Shown: positions 1-7,197, counted from the first letter of the stretch. The stretch is DNA of 7,588 nt from Azonexus sp. (GCA_031285115.1 JAITWU010000001.1:1-7588), one strand, 5' to 3'. Notes: generated from the letters alone by a model not told the origin. Made by a program: numbers and translations.

Positions 1-616
1 GGACCACCGGCAGCGCCGCGTGGCGCGTTTGGGGATTGGGTGTGCCGTCGGGCCTGGCGTTGTTCCATATCAGCAAGGCCCCGGCCTGGGGCTGAACGCT
101 GACGCCGATCAGGTCGAACACCGTCGCTCCGCCTTCGGCGATATCGTTGAGATAGGCCATGGCCGTCCAGCTTCGCTGGCCGCCGCGCTTCATTTCGCCG
201 GGCCAGTAGGCGGCGGCAGCATCGAACCAGTCGTGATGCGCCTGGAACTCCTGCCCCGGCTCATAGCGCTGGCCCTGGACCGTTTCCCCCCAGGCCGGAT
301 CGATGCCCAGCAGATCGCAGAGCCGGCGCTCGATCATGCGGACGAAGCTGTCACCGGAATCGACATCGCCCGAATAGCTGGTGCGGTATCTATGTGTGTT
401 TTCCGGGTCGAACGTGCTCGACGGGCGGGCAACGCTGTCGATCATCGCCATCAGGTGCGTGCATTCCCCGGGGCTGAGAAACCCGCCGACGGCGAAAATC
501 TCCGCCTGCTCCACCGCTATGCGATGGACAGCGGGATCGTCGGCGAGGCGCCGGCGCACAGCCGCGCCGATTCGCGCGAGCGCGGCCTTGTCGGCGGAAG
601 GAGCGTCGGCGGGCAT
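1..616 (-). CDS. 2OG-Fe(II) oxygenase, prolyl 4-hydroxylase-like (partial, C-terminus outside window)
   Basis: The minus strand encodes 205 residues from ATG at 616 and is still open at base 1. The visible part has the layout of the bacterial prolyl 4-hydroxylase alpha-subunit family: an N-terminal helical region, then RYEPGQEFQAHHDWFDA around residues 117-133. This supplies the HxD iron ligands (His127, Asp129). A core strand ending in LNDIAEGGATVF follows (156-167). TRHAALPV near 197-204 contains the distal iron ligand His199. The basic residue that holds 2-oxoglutarate, normally about ten residues further on, lies outside the window. Such enzymes use Fe(II), 2-oxoglutarate and O2 to hydroxylate proline or related residues; the substrate here is unknown. 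No signal peptide is visible, so it is probably cytoplasmic. The start is the only ATG that fits the family N-terminus; its ribosome-binding site is weak. No partner gene adjoins it. Confidence 0.88.
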   Translation of the reverse strand, partial: MPADAPSADKAALARIGAAVRRRLADDPAVHRIAVEQAEIFAVGGFLSPGECTHLMAMIDSVARPSSTFDPENTHRYRTSYSGDVDSGDSFVRMIERRLCDLLGIDPAWGETVQGQRYEPGQEFQAHHDWFDAAAAYWPGEMKRGGQRSWTAMAYLNDIAEGGATVFDLIGVSVQPQAGALLIWNNARPDGTPNPQTRHAALPVV

Positions 617-680
617 CGTGCCGCCGTGACTATCCCATGCGCCGCCGCGGGCAAAGCAAAAGCCATGCGCAGAAATGTTC

Positions 681-710
681 GAGCCCCCGCACTTTTCAGC
701 GCGGGGGCTC
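681..710 (-). terminator. GC-rich hairpin after the RcnB-like gene, possible terminator
   Basis: A perfect 10-base inverted repeat (681-690 with 701-710) encloses a 10-base loop. It lies 29 bases past the TAA stop of the RcnB-like gene and before the start of the oxygenase gene, both on the minus strand. No U-run follows the stem in either direction, so it is not a classical intrinsic terminator. It may stop or pause transcription, or protect the 3' end. Confidence 0.5.
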
Positions 711-738
711 AGGCACCGGTCCACTCCACCGGCAGGGC

Positions 739-1470
739 TTACCAGAAGAAGTCGTAGATCGCGTCGACGACTTCGCCGGTATAAGTATCGACGAGCAGGG
801 CATCGTCGTAATAGCGGACCCAGCGGTAAGGCCCGTCCGCCGGAGGCAGGCGGTAATAGCCGGGATCGTCGATCCAGTAACGGCTGGAGAAGAACAGCGA
901 ATCCAGGAAAATGCCTATGCCCAGCCGGCTGTAGGAATAGCCGCTATAGGGCGCGTAATAGGGCGACAGGCGATAGATCCCGCGGTTGGCGCTGCGATAG
1001 TCTTGCCAATCATAGCGATTGTCGCGCCGCCAATCGCGATTCCAGTTGCCGAAGGACCGGCGATTGTTCTGCCAGATGCCCTGCCGGCTGCTGCCGCCTT
1101 TATGATCCTGCCATTGCGAACCGCCCGGCGACCACTGGCGGGGCTGCGGCCTGGCCGCGCCTTGCGTTTGCGGCGAGTGTTTGGGCCAGCCGCCGCCGTT
1201 CCAGCCTTTGCCGCCACCGCTGCCACCGCCGCTGTAGCCGCTACCGTACTTGCCGCCGCTGCCGCCACCGTTACCGCCGCCACCGTGTTTTCCGCCGCCG
1301 CTATAGCCACCACCGCTACCGCTACCGCCGCCGCTGTAGCCGCCACCGCTACCGCCGTGGTGGCCGCCGCCGGGGCCTTGTGCATTGACACTCGCGGGCA
1401 GCGCCAGCAGCGCCAGGCCCGCCGCAAGGGCGGCCATGCCGCCCGATTTCATGAACTTTCCGACCGCCAT
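739..1470 (-). CDS. RcnB-family exported glycine-rich protein
   Basis: This gene encodes 243 residues. Residues 1-30 form a Sec signal peptide (basic start, Ala/Leu core, SVNA before Gln31). Residues 31-95 are a low-complexity Gly/Ser/Tyr region with GGGYSGGG-type repeats. Residues 96-165 are rich in Gln, Arg, Trp and Asn. The C-terminus has the hallmark of the RcnB family (PF11776): DDPGYYRLPPADGPYRWVRY around 201-220, followed by a DDALLVDTYTGEVVDAIYDFFW-like end. E. coli RcnB is a periplasmic protein that helps control Ni/Co efflux, but most long glycine-rich alphaproteobacterial members have no proven metal role. No RcnA or metal exporter is nearby, so a metal function is not supported here. 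The start at 1470 is chosen because GGAG lies six bases upstream and it gives a clean signal peptide; in-frame ATGs at 1482 and 1614 would add non-signal sequence. Confidence 0.88.
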   Translation of the reverse strand: MAVGKFMKSGGMAALAAGLALLALPASVNAQGPGGGHHGGSGGGYSGGGSGSGGGYSGGGKHGGGGNGGGSGGKYGSGYSGGGSGGGKGWNGGGWPKHSPQTQGAARPQPRQWSPGGSQWQDHKGGSSRQGIWQNNRRSFGNWNRDWRRDNRYDWQDYRSANRGIYRLSPYYAPYSGYSYSRLGIGIFLDSLFFSSRYWIDDPGYYRLPPADGPYRWVRYYDDALLVDTYTGEVVDAIYDFFW

Positions 1471-1636
1471 GAGGATCTCCATCTCACTGCGTTGCGGACT
1501 TGCCGCGACGACTATCGGTGATGGAGCTAACACTGCCACGCTGTCGCAAGCGTGAACCGGGCGGATGGGCTGGCGTTCAGGTTCGGGGCAATTCCCGAAT
1601 TTCGTGAAAGCCACCCGAAACGGGGACGGCGGACTT
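1471..1636. other. Intergenic region upstream of the RcnB-like gene
   Basis: This spacer lies between the hairpin that follows ettA and the RcnB-like gene start. It should hold the promoter of the RcnB-like gene on the minus strand, but I find only weak sigma70-like matches. The one clear signal is the GGAG ribosome-binding site at 1477-1480. Long frames across it on either strand look like composition shadows. Confidence 0.4.
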
Positions 1637-1663
1637 CCGGGCGGCCACGGCGCGGCCGCCCGG
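1637..1663 (-). terminator. GC-rich hairpin just after the ettA stop, probable terminator
   Basis: A perfect 10-base inverted repeat (1637-1646 with 1654-1663) with a 7-base loop begins five bases past the ettA TGA (1669-1671) on the minus strand. Position and stem strength fit a transcription terminator. The bases after the stem on the minus strand are not a U-tract, so termination may be Rho-assisted, or the stem may mainly stabilise the mRNA end. Confidence 0.6.
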
Positions 1664-1668
1664 CCATT

Positions 1669-3348
<1,680 letters not shown>

Positions 3349-3382
3349 CGGGTTCCTCTGGGGATAGTCGTGCCTGGAAGTT

Positions 3383-3405
3383 GCGCGGCCTCTACAGGGC
3401 CGCGC
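3383..3405 (-). promoter_or_regulatory. GC-rich hairpin in the probable ettA 5' leader
   Basis: A perfect 8-base inverted repeat (3383-3390 with 3398-3405) encloses a 7-base loop, 35 to 57 bases upstream of the ettA ATG on the minus strand. If transcription starts further upstream, it would fold in the mRNA leader ahead of the ribosome-binding site. Its role is inferred only; it could also be incidental in GC-rich DNA. Confidence 0.4.
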
Positions 3406-3628
3406 GAAAGGCTGCAAGCCGGCGCTCACCGCGATGAAGCGATGCACCCGAAGCGCGATCCGCCTGCCCCGCCCACGGGAAGGTTCTTTGCATAATAATC
3501 GCCGCCCCTGGTTTGCCTGCGGTAGCGCAGCCCCTTGGGGAAATGGAGCCGGCCCGGAGTATTTTTTCACGATCTTGATATTGGGATTCAGCCGGATCGC
3601 AGCTTCATCGACCGGCATTTTTGAAAAT

Positions 3629-3648
3629 TTCAGTTTCGCTTCGTCCCG
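3629..3648. repeat. Left copy of a 20-base direct repeat flanking the small membrane gene
   Basis: The first 15 bases (TTCAGTTTCGCTTCG) recur exactly at 3941-3955. The next five match at four positions, so 19 of 20 agree. The pair is 312 bases apart and brackets the 72-residue gene with its promoter. Confidence 0.65.
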
Positions 3649-3682
3649 GCGCGAAAGCCGGATTCGTCAAGCCAAAGCTCGA

Positions 3683-3711
3683 TTGATCCGCAGACCCTCT
3701 CTCGCTATAGG
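3683..3711 (+). promoter_or_regulatory. Sigma70-like promoter for the small membrane gene, predicted leaderless
   Basis: TTGATC (3683-3688) and TATAGG (3706-3711) are separated by exactly 17 bases. A transcript starting seven bases after the -10 would begin at 3718, the A of the gene's ATG. No good ribosome-binding site sits before this ATG, which fits a leaderless message. Confidence 0.55.
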
Positions 3712-3717
3712 CAGGTT

Positions 3718-3936
3718 ATGGCAACTCAAATCGATCCCAGGGAACTGGACCTTCAGGAACAGATGTCGCGGATTCGTCAACTGATAGACGCATCCGACAG
3801 GGATCGTGCGCAAGCTGCACGCCAGAGGCAGGAATACAGGTTTGCGCCTGTCGTCCTGGCCATCAGCGGGGCAACAGCAGGGGCTGCTCTGTTTGCCGCC
3901 GGCGCAGCATTCGCCAAGCTGTTTTTCCCCGGCTGA
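3718..3936 (+). CDS. Small single-pass membrane protein, function unknown
   Basis: This is a 72-residue protein. Residues 1-41 are polar and helix-prone with many Arg, Gln, Asp and Glu residues (for example LDLQEQMSRIRQLI and DRDRAQAARQRQEY), and could form a short coiled coil. Residues 42-68 are one strongly hydrophobic Ala/Gly-rich segment (FAPVVLAISGATAGAALFAAGAAFAKLFF) that should cross the inner membrane, leaving the charged N-terminus most likely in the cytoplasm. I recognise no enzymatic motif. The shape resembles small helix-plus-TM proteins common in alphaproteobacteria and in prophages, such as holin-like or accessory proteins, but nothing here proves either. It is first in line before nadC, with 91 bases between, and may be co-transcribed with it. 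The upstream promoter would give a leaderless message. Flanking direct repeats are unusual. Confidence 0.75.
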   Translation: MATQIDPRELDLQEQMSRIRQLIDASDRDRAQAARQRQEYRFAPVVLAISGATAGAALFAAGAAFAKLFFPG

Positions 3937-3940
3937 ATCA

Positions 3941-3960
3941 TTCAGTTTCGCTTCGCCCCG
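3941..3960. repeat. Right copy of the 20-base direct repeat
   Basis: This matches 3629-3648 at 19 of 20 positions. It starts four bases after the stop of the small membrane gene and partly overlaps a 13-base palindrome (CTGAAT-C-ATTCAG, 3933-3945) that spans the stop codon. Confidence 0.65.
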
Positions 3961-4027
3961 CCGCCCCCCCTTCCTGCCGCCGCAACCATGCTCGACATGG
4001 GGCGCGGTTGGCGGCATGGGGCGGGGC

Positions 4028-4888
4028 ATGACTGCCTGCGCCATTCCCGGTTTCGATCCCGACGCTTTCGTCGCCGCCGTGCTGGCCGAGGATCTCGGTG
4101 AGGGGTGGCCCGGTGGCGGGTGCGATGTCACGTCGCAAAGCGTGATTCCCGCAGGCGCGCGCTTTGCCGGGGTGATGGACAGCCGCGATGCCATCACCGT
4201 TGCCGGCCTGCCGATTGCCGCCGCCTTTTTCCGCCGGCTCGATCCGGCGATGGAGATCGAGATTCTCGCCGGGGAAGGCGCGCGGGTGGGCGCGGGCACC
4301 GCGCTGATGCGGCTGGCCGGCAATGCCCGCGCCATGCTGACTGCCGAGCGCAGCGCGCTCAATACGGTGCAGCACCTCTCGGGCGTGGCCACTCTGACCC
4401 GGCGCTATGTCGATGCCATGCAGGGCCGGGCCGTGCTGCTCGATACGCGCAAGACGCTGCCCGGCCTCCGGCATCTGGAAAAATACGCGACCCGCATGGG
4501 CGGCGCGCAGAACCACCGGCTCGGCCTGTGGGACGCGGCGATGATCAAGGACAACCACGTCGCCGTCGCCGGCAGTGTCGGTGAGGCGGTGCGGCGGGCG
4601 AAAGCGGCGGGCGTGCGCCGCGTGATCTGCGAGGTGGACCGGCTCGACCAGATCGCGCCGGCGCTGGCCGCCGGGGCGGATCACCTGCTGCTCGACAATA
4701 TGGCGCCGGACATGCTGCGCGAAGCCGTGGCGCTGGTCGCCGGGCGCGCGGCCTGCGAGGCTTCGGGCGGAATCGACCTGGCCACGATCGCCGCGGTTGC
4801 CGCTACGGGTGTGGACTATGTCTCGGTCGGCCGCCTGACGCAAAGCGCGCCCGCCGCCGACATCGGCCTCGATTTCACCCCGCTGTGA
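4028..4888 (+). CDS. nadC: Nicotinate-nucleotide pyrophosphorylase (quinolinate phosphoribosyltransferase)
   Basis: NadC converts quinolinate and PRPP to nicotinate mononucleotide, CO2 and pyrophosphate, the last step of de novo NAD ring synthesis; it is cytoplasmic and usually dimeric. The 286 residues match the family length. Visible motifs are AEDLGEG (20-26), the AERSALNTVQHLSGVAT stretch (106-122), DTRKTLPGLR (139-148), EKYATRMGGAQNHRLGL (151-167), MIKDNH (172-177), CEVD (201-204), LLLDNM (220-225), EASGGI (244-249) and YVSVGRLTQSAP (264-275). Together these supply the Arg, Lys, His, Glu and Asp residues that bind quinolinate and PRPP. An ATG four codons upstream (4016) is an alternative start; neither start has a strong ribosome-binding site. 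nadA and nadB are not in the window, so the pathway genes are dispersed or lie outside it. It probably shares a transcript with the small membrane gene upstream. Confidence 0.96.
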   Translation: MTACAIPGFDPDAFVAAVLAEDLGEGWPGGGCDVTSQSVIPAGARFAGVMDSRDAITVAGLPIAAAFFRRLDPAMEIEILAGEGARVGAGTALMRLAGNARAMLTAERSALNTVQHLSGVATLTRRYVDAMQGRAVLLDTRKTLPGLRHLEKYATRMGGAQNHRLGLWDAAMIKDNHVAVAGSVGEAVRRAKAAGVRRVICEVDRLDQIAPALAAGADHLLLDNMAPDMLREAVALVAGRAACEASGGIDLATIAAVAATGVDYVSVGRLTQSAPAADIGLDFTPL

Positions 4889-4911
4889 AGCGCACGGCCG
4901 GGCGGGCTGCT

Positions 4912-4936
4912 GCAACTTTCCGCCCGCTGGCGCGTT
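4912..4936 (+). promoter_or_regulatory. Possible EcfG-type (general stress) promoter for the lipoprotein gene
   Basis: GCAAC (4912-4916) and CGTT (4933-4936) are spaced by 16 bases. The EcfG consensus of alphaproteobacteria is GGAAC-N16/17-CGTT, so eight of nine bases match. The site lies 47 bases before the ATG at 4984. One mismatch and the high GC make a chance hit possible. Confidence 0.35.
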
Positions 4937-4983
4937 TCATCGGCAACGGTTCCTGAATTTCTCGGGACAAGGGAGGTATTCCC

Positions 4984-5478
4984 ATGCGCAACCACATTCG
5001 CAATCGCACGCGCATCTGCGCCGCACTGTTCGCTGCCACGGCCGCTTTCGGCCTGTCCGGCTGTGTCGCCGACGGTTACGGCGGCATCGGCATCGGTTAC
5101 GGCGGGGGCTATTACGGCGGCGGCTATTTCGGCTGGTATGATGACTTCTACTATCCGGGTTCGGGCTATTACGTCTATGACCGCCACGGCGCCCGCCACC
5201 CCTGGAACGACGGCCAGCGCCGCTATTGGGAAGGCCGCCGCGGCCAGGGCGGAGGCGGCAGCGAGAACTGGAGCGGCTTCAAGGGCGGCGGCGAAGCCGG
5301 CCAGCAACGCGACGCCTGGCGCGCGCAGCAGGGCGGCAAGGGCGGCGGCCAGGGCTACGGCGGTGGCGGTGGCCACGGTGGAGGCGGCAAGGGGCAAGGC
5401 GGCGGCCACGGTGGCGGTCAGGGCCAGGGCGGAGGCGGCAGCCACGGCGGCGGAGGCAAGCAGCACCACCGCGACTAG
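4984..5478 (+). CDS. Glycine/histidine-rich outer-membrane-type lipoprotein
   Basis: This gene encodes 164 residues. It begins with a basic segment and an Ala-rich hydrophobic core ending in the lipobox Leu-Ser-Gly-Cys, with Cys27 as the lipidation site. Residue +2 is Val, not Asp, so sorting to the outer membrane is expected. Residues 31-50 are Gly/Tyr repeats. Residues 51-86 are the only folded-looking part (WYDDFYYPGSGYYVYDRHG, then HPWNDGQRRYWEGRR), a pattern I associate with uncharacterised sphingomonad envelope proteins. From about 87 onward the chain is Gly/Gln/His-rich with HGGG units and ends KQHHRD. Spaced histidines could bind metal, but this is speculation. The start is well supported by GGGAGGT seven bases upstream. 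It follows nadC by 95 bases and may have its own promoter. The Gly-rich half could be unstructured. Confidence 0.85.
   Translation: MRNHIRNRTRICAALFAATAAFGLSGCVADGYGGIGIGYGGGYYGGGYFGWYDDFYYPGSGYYVYDRHGARHPWNDGQRRYWEGRRGQGGGGSENWSGFKGGGEAGQQRDAWRAQQGGKGGGQGYGGGGGHGGGGKGQGGGHGGGQGQGGGGSHGGGGKQHHRD
5334..5460 (+). repeat. Gly-codon repeat tract in the lipoprotein gene
   Basis: The 3' part of the lipoprotein gene is made of imperfect GGC/GGT/GGA-rich units, including two copies of GGCCACGGTGG. A 21-base segment at 5422-5442 is also found exactly at 5242-5262. Such tracts can expand or contract by slippage or recombination. Confidence 0.6.
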
Positions 5479-5708
5479 GCGGGCACAGTCCAACGCCCGG
5501 CATGTTGCGCAGCCGGTGTTCGCCGCCTGTCCCAATGTCTCGCGCAATCAGGTGCCGGACCGGGAACGCGGCGTGAAGCGCCCCGGCGGCTCGGCCCTGC
5601 GCTTGGCTGTCGATCATCCGGCGCAAGGGGCTGTGGGATCGGATTTGCGACGACTTGCCGCGCCATGAGCGCGAGGTGGTCGCATGATGGCATTCTCGCA
5701 GCAGTCAC

Positions 5709-5738
5709 TTGTTTCCATCTCGCGAAATAAGCTACAAT
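5709..5738 (+). promoter_or_regulatory. Sigma70-like promoter for the vapB-vapC locus
   Basis: TTGTTT (5709-5714) and TACAAT (5733-5738) are spaced by 18 bases in a locally AT-rich patch. The predicted transcript start is near 5745, leaving about 19 bases before the antitoxin ATG at 5764. The upstream in-frame ATG at 5737 overlaps the -10 element, so it cannot be the start for this promoter. Confidence 0.6.
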
Positions 5739-5763
5739 GCGCCGGCTTTTGAAAGAAACGACC

Positions 5764-6012
5764 ATGTTGCAGCTTGCCCCTGAAACCGAACGGCTTGCGC
5801 GCCGGGTTGCAGCGCGTGTCGGCCGTGCCCCGGATGAGGTTATCCGTGCCACTCTGCAACGCGAGGCCACGGCGCTCGGCATCGCTCCGCCCCCCGGCCG
5901 TAAGCGCATGACGGTGGAGGAAATGCTTGCTCTGGGGGATAAAGTGACGGCGCTGCCGCTTCTGGATCGCCGCAGCCCGCAGGAGATCGCCGTCGAACTC
6001 GACGCGCTGTGA
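5764..6012 (+). CDS. vapB: VapB-family antitoxin (Rv0623-like)
   Basis: This is an 82-residue antitoxin of a type II toxin-antitoxin pair; it would bind and silence the VapC RNase and repress its own operon. The N-terminal MLQLAPETERLARRVAARVG and APDEVIRATLQREA (residues 22-35) form the short helical DNA-binding and dimerisation part typical of the Rv0623/PSK-type group (PF07704). Residues 46-63 are a basic then helical linker. LPLLDRRSPQEI (64-75) matches the family's usual toxin-contact tail, though the final GYDE-HGLP-like end is replaced by AVELDAL. I chose 5764 because the upstream ATG at 5737 lies in the promoter. Its stop TGA overlaps the ATG of vapC by one base, the normal coupled arrangement. 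The partner toxin is broken, so this antitoxin appears to be an orphan here. Confidence 0.8.
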   Translation: MLQLAPETERLARRVAARVGRAPDEVIRATLQREATALGIAPPPGRKRMTVEEMLALGDKVTALPLLDRRSPQEIAVELDAL

Positions 6013-6376
6013 TGGTTGTCGATTCCTCGGCGATCATCGCTGTCCTGGAAAAAGAGGATGACGCCGCCATCCTCGCGCGCGTGATCCGTAAAACGCGCAC
6101 GAGTCCGCTGTCGTGCTGCGTCGGCGGCGAGGCGAGCAGGGTGAAGCCATGTTGTGGAGCTTCCTCCGCGACAACAGCATTATGATCGCTCCCTTCGACG
6201 AGATTCAGGCCCGGGCTGCCGCGGATGCCTTTGGTCGCTACGGGAAGGGGATCGACGCTAGGGCACGACTGAATCTCGCCGACTGTGCGGCCTATGCGCT
6301 TGCCAAGAGCCTGGGTGTACCGCTGTTGTTCAAAGGCGACGACTTTACACATACGGACATCGGGCACGGGCGTTGA
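6012..6376 (+). pseudogene. vapC: VapC toxin (PIN-domain RNase), broken by internal deletion and frameshift
   Basis: An intact VapC is a PIN-domain endoribonuclease with four acidic residues that hold Mg2+ and cleave tRNA or rRNA. Here the first frame starts at ATG 6012 with MVVDSSAIIAVLEKEDDAA (Asp4 present) and ends at TGA 6181-6183 after losing similarity near residue 28. The rest continues in another frame from about 6101. It reads ESAVVLRRRRGEQGEAML, then AFGRYGKG, then LNLADCAAYALAKSLGVPLLFKGDDFTHTDI, ending at 6376. This holds the second, third and fourth acidic positions. The conserved Glu codon at 6101 would be about residue 30, whereas the family has it near 40, so roughly 31 bases (a number not divisible by three) seem missing around 6090-6100. 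Neither fragment alone forms a full PIN fold, so the toxin should be inactive. Confidence 0.8.
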
Positions 6377-6399
6377 TTGGATGTGTGCCGCCCGAAGAC

Positions 6400-6425
6400 G
6401 GAGCGGATTACTGCCATACCGCTCC
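6400..6425. terminator. Weak hairpin between convergent vapC and VTT genes
   Basis: A 7-base inverted repeat GGAGCGG/CCGCTCC with a 12-base loop lies in the 61-base gap between the 3' ends of two convergent genes. Its position fits a bidirectional terminator. There is no U-tract and the stem is short. Confidence 0.3.
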
Positions 6426-6437
6426 CACCCCCGCGCT

Positions 6438-7079
6438 TCAGGCAGCCGCCGCCACCGCAGGCGGGTGGTCGCATTTTGCGTCGGCGGCATGGCTGCTGCC
6501 GCCCAGTGCGGCGATGGCGATGAAGCCGGCGACGACGGCAAGGGCGAAAGCGGCGGTGGCGAGGCCGAGGTAGCGGTCGATGAACGCCTTGATCGGCGCG
6601 CCGAACAGGCGGAACAGCACGCCGACGATCATGAAGCTGATGGAGCGCGAGACGAGGCTGGCGGCGATGAAAGTCGGCAGCGGCATGGCGATGAAGCCGG
6701 CGGTGATCGTCAGCAGCTTGAACGGGATCGGCGTGGCGCCCTTGATCATGATGATTTCCGCGCCGTATTCGCGCAGATAGCAGGCCGCCCTGGGAAAACT
6801 GCGCCGGAGCCCCAGCAGGTCGAGCAGTTGCACGCCGACGCTTTCGTAAACGAAATGGCCGATGGCATAGCCCAGCAGGCCGCCGCAGACCGAGGCCAGC
6901 GTGGCCGCGGCGGCGAAGCGCAGCGCTTTCTTCGGCTCGGCCAGGCACATCAGCCCGAGCAGCGGATGCGGCGGGATGGGAAAGACGCTCGCCTCGACGA
7001 AAGCGAAAGCGGCCAGCCACCATTGCGCGTGGCGGTGCGCCGCCTTGGCCATCGTCCAGTCGTAAAGGTGGCGCAGCAT
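6438..7079 (-). CDS. YqaA/DedA-like VTT-domain membrane protein
   Basis: This gene encodes 213 residues with several hydrophobic segments: about 20-45, 55-75, 105-140 (partly re-entrant), 143-160 and 172-192. Hallmarks of the VTT/SNARE-associated (DedA, YqaA) superfamily are Phe-Val-Glu (27-29) followed by FPIPPHPL (33-40), a glycine-rich GGLLGYAIG stretch (66-74), KGATPIPFKLLTITAG (113-128) and the SLVSRSISF arginine region (141-149). DedA-superfamily proteins act in the inner membrane in lipid-carrier recycling, lipid scrambling or proton-coupled homeostasis; which applies here is unknown. The start at 7079 gives the usual MLRHLYDWTM beginning and has GGGAGGG about 12 bases upstream. A longer frame to 7193 runs into the palindromic repeats and is rejected. 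The last 20 residues (SSHAADAKCDHPPAVAAAA) are a polar Ala-rich tail beyond the domain. Confidence 0.85.
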   Translation of the reverse strand: MLRHLYDWTMAKAAHRHAQWWLAAFAFVEASVFPIPPHPLLGLMCLAEPKKALRFAAAATLASVCGGLLGYAIGHFVYESVGVQLLDLLGLRRSFPRAACYLREYGAEIIMIKGATPIPFKLLTITAGFIAMPLPTFIAASLVSRSISFMIVGVLFRLFGAPIKAFIDRYLGLATAAFALAVVAGFIAIAALGGSSHAADAKCDHPPAVAAAA

Positions 7080-7140
7080 GTGTGAAAGATCCCTCCCGGC
7101 CGATGCGCCGGCTGGCGCCTTTGCCGGACTGCCCCCTAGA
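7080..7140. other. Leader region of the YqaA-like gene
   Basis: This holds the minus-strand ribosome-binding site (GGGAGGG, near 7092-7098) and a short GC-rich inverted segment around 7103-7122. No clear -10/-35 pair is visible on the minus strand; the promoter may lie inside the adjacent repeat cluster. Confidence 0.35.
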
Positions 7141-7185
7141 GCATCGTGCGCAGAAGTGGGAACCGGTTTTGTGCAAAAACGATGC
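7141..7185. repeat. Palindromic intergenic repeat, copy 1
   Basis: A 45-base imperfect palindrome with perfect arms GCATCGT (7141-7147) and ACGATGC (7179-7185) and a central AACCGGTT (7161-7168). Its left 31 bases recur at 7244-7274 with one mismatch. The AGTGGGAACCGGTTTT core is the pattern of short palindromic intergenic repeats widespread in alphaproteobacteria, so many genomic copies are expected. Confidence 0.85.
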
Positions 7186-7197
7186 GGCAACAAAAAC

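Larger units (their letters stand above)
3349..3682. other. Divergent intergenic region between ettA and the small membrane gene
   Basis: No convincing gene lies in this stretch of more than 300 bases. It holds the ettA ribosome-binding site (about 3354-3359), a hairpin in the likely ettA leader (3383-3405), and a TATTAT minus-strand -10-like hexamer at 3492-3497. An AT-rich patch at about 3560-3640 includes the small palindrome TGAAAATTTCA near 3622-3632, and the left copy of a direct repeat lies at 3629-3648. Open frames across it on both strands do not resemble a known family. Confidence 0.5.

Noticed and set aside
20..757. Long plus-strand frame at the left edge
   Set aside because: It is the antisense shadow of the prolyl-4-hydroxylase-like gene and the start of the RcnB-like gene; no recognisable family, while the minus strand has clear HxD...H motifs.
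637..1521. 294-residue Ala/Val-rich plus-strand frame
   Set aside because: It is opposite the RcnB-like gene; the Ala/Thr/Val repeats come from reverse-complemented glycine codons.
3349..3618. 90-codon in-frame N-terminal extension of ettA (start at 3618)
   Set aside because: EttA proteins begin at the MAAQYAFVMKGMTK position, a good ribosome-binding site precedes 3348, and the extension crosses the hairpin and likely promoter.
3659..3780. 12-base direct repeat CGGATTCGTCAA at 3659-3670 and 3769-3780
   Set aside because: It is short, and one copy is inside the small membrane coding sequence; likely coincidental, unlike the longer flanking 20-base repeat.
3806..4027. Upstream extension of the nadC frame
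   Set aside because: It overlaps the small membrane gene in another frame and bears no NadC similarity before residue MTACAIPGFD.
5063..5668. 201-residue Ala/Thr-rich plus-strand frame across the lipoprotein gene
   Set aside because: It is an out-of-frame reading of glycine-rich codons; the lipoprotein frame has a signal peptide, lipobox and strong ribosome-binding site.
6113..6376. C-terminal VapC fragment as an independent gene with GTG start
   Set aside because: It lacks the first PIN strand and Asp4 and would not fold as an active toxin; better treated as part of the vapC pseudogene.
7080..7193. Longer start for the YqaA-like protein
   Set aside because: The extra 38 residues are translated palindromic repeat (RFCTKPVPTSAHDAL), typical of false extensions into such repeats.
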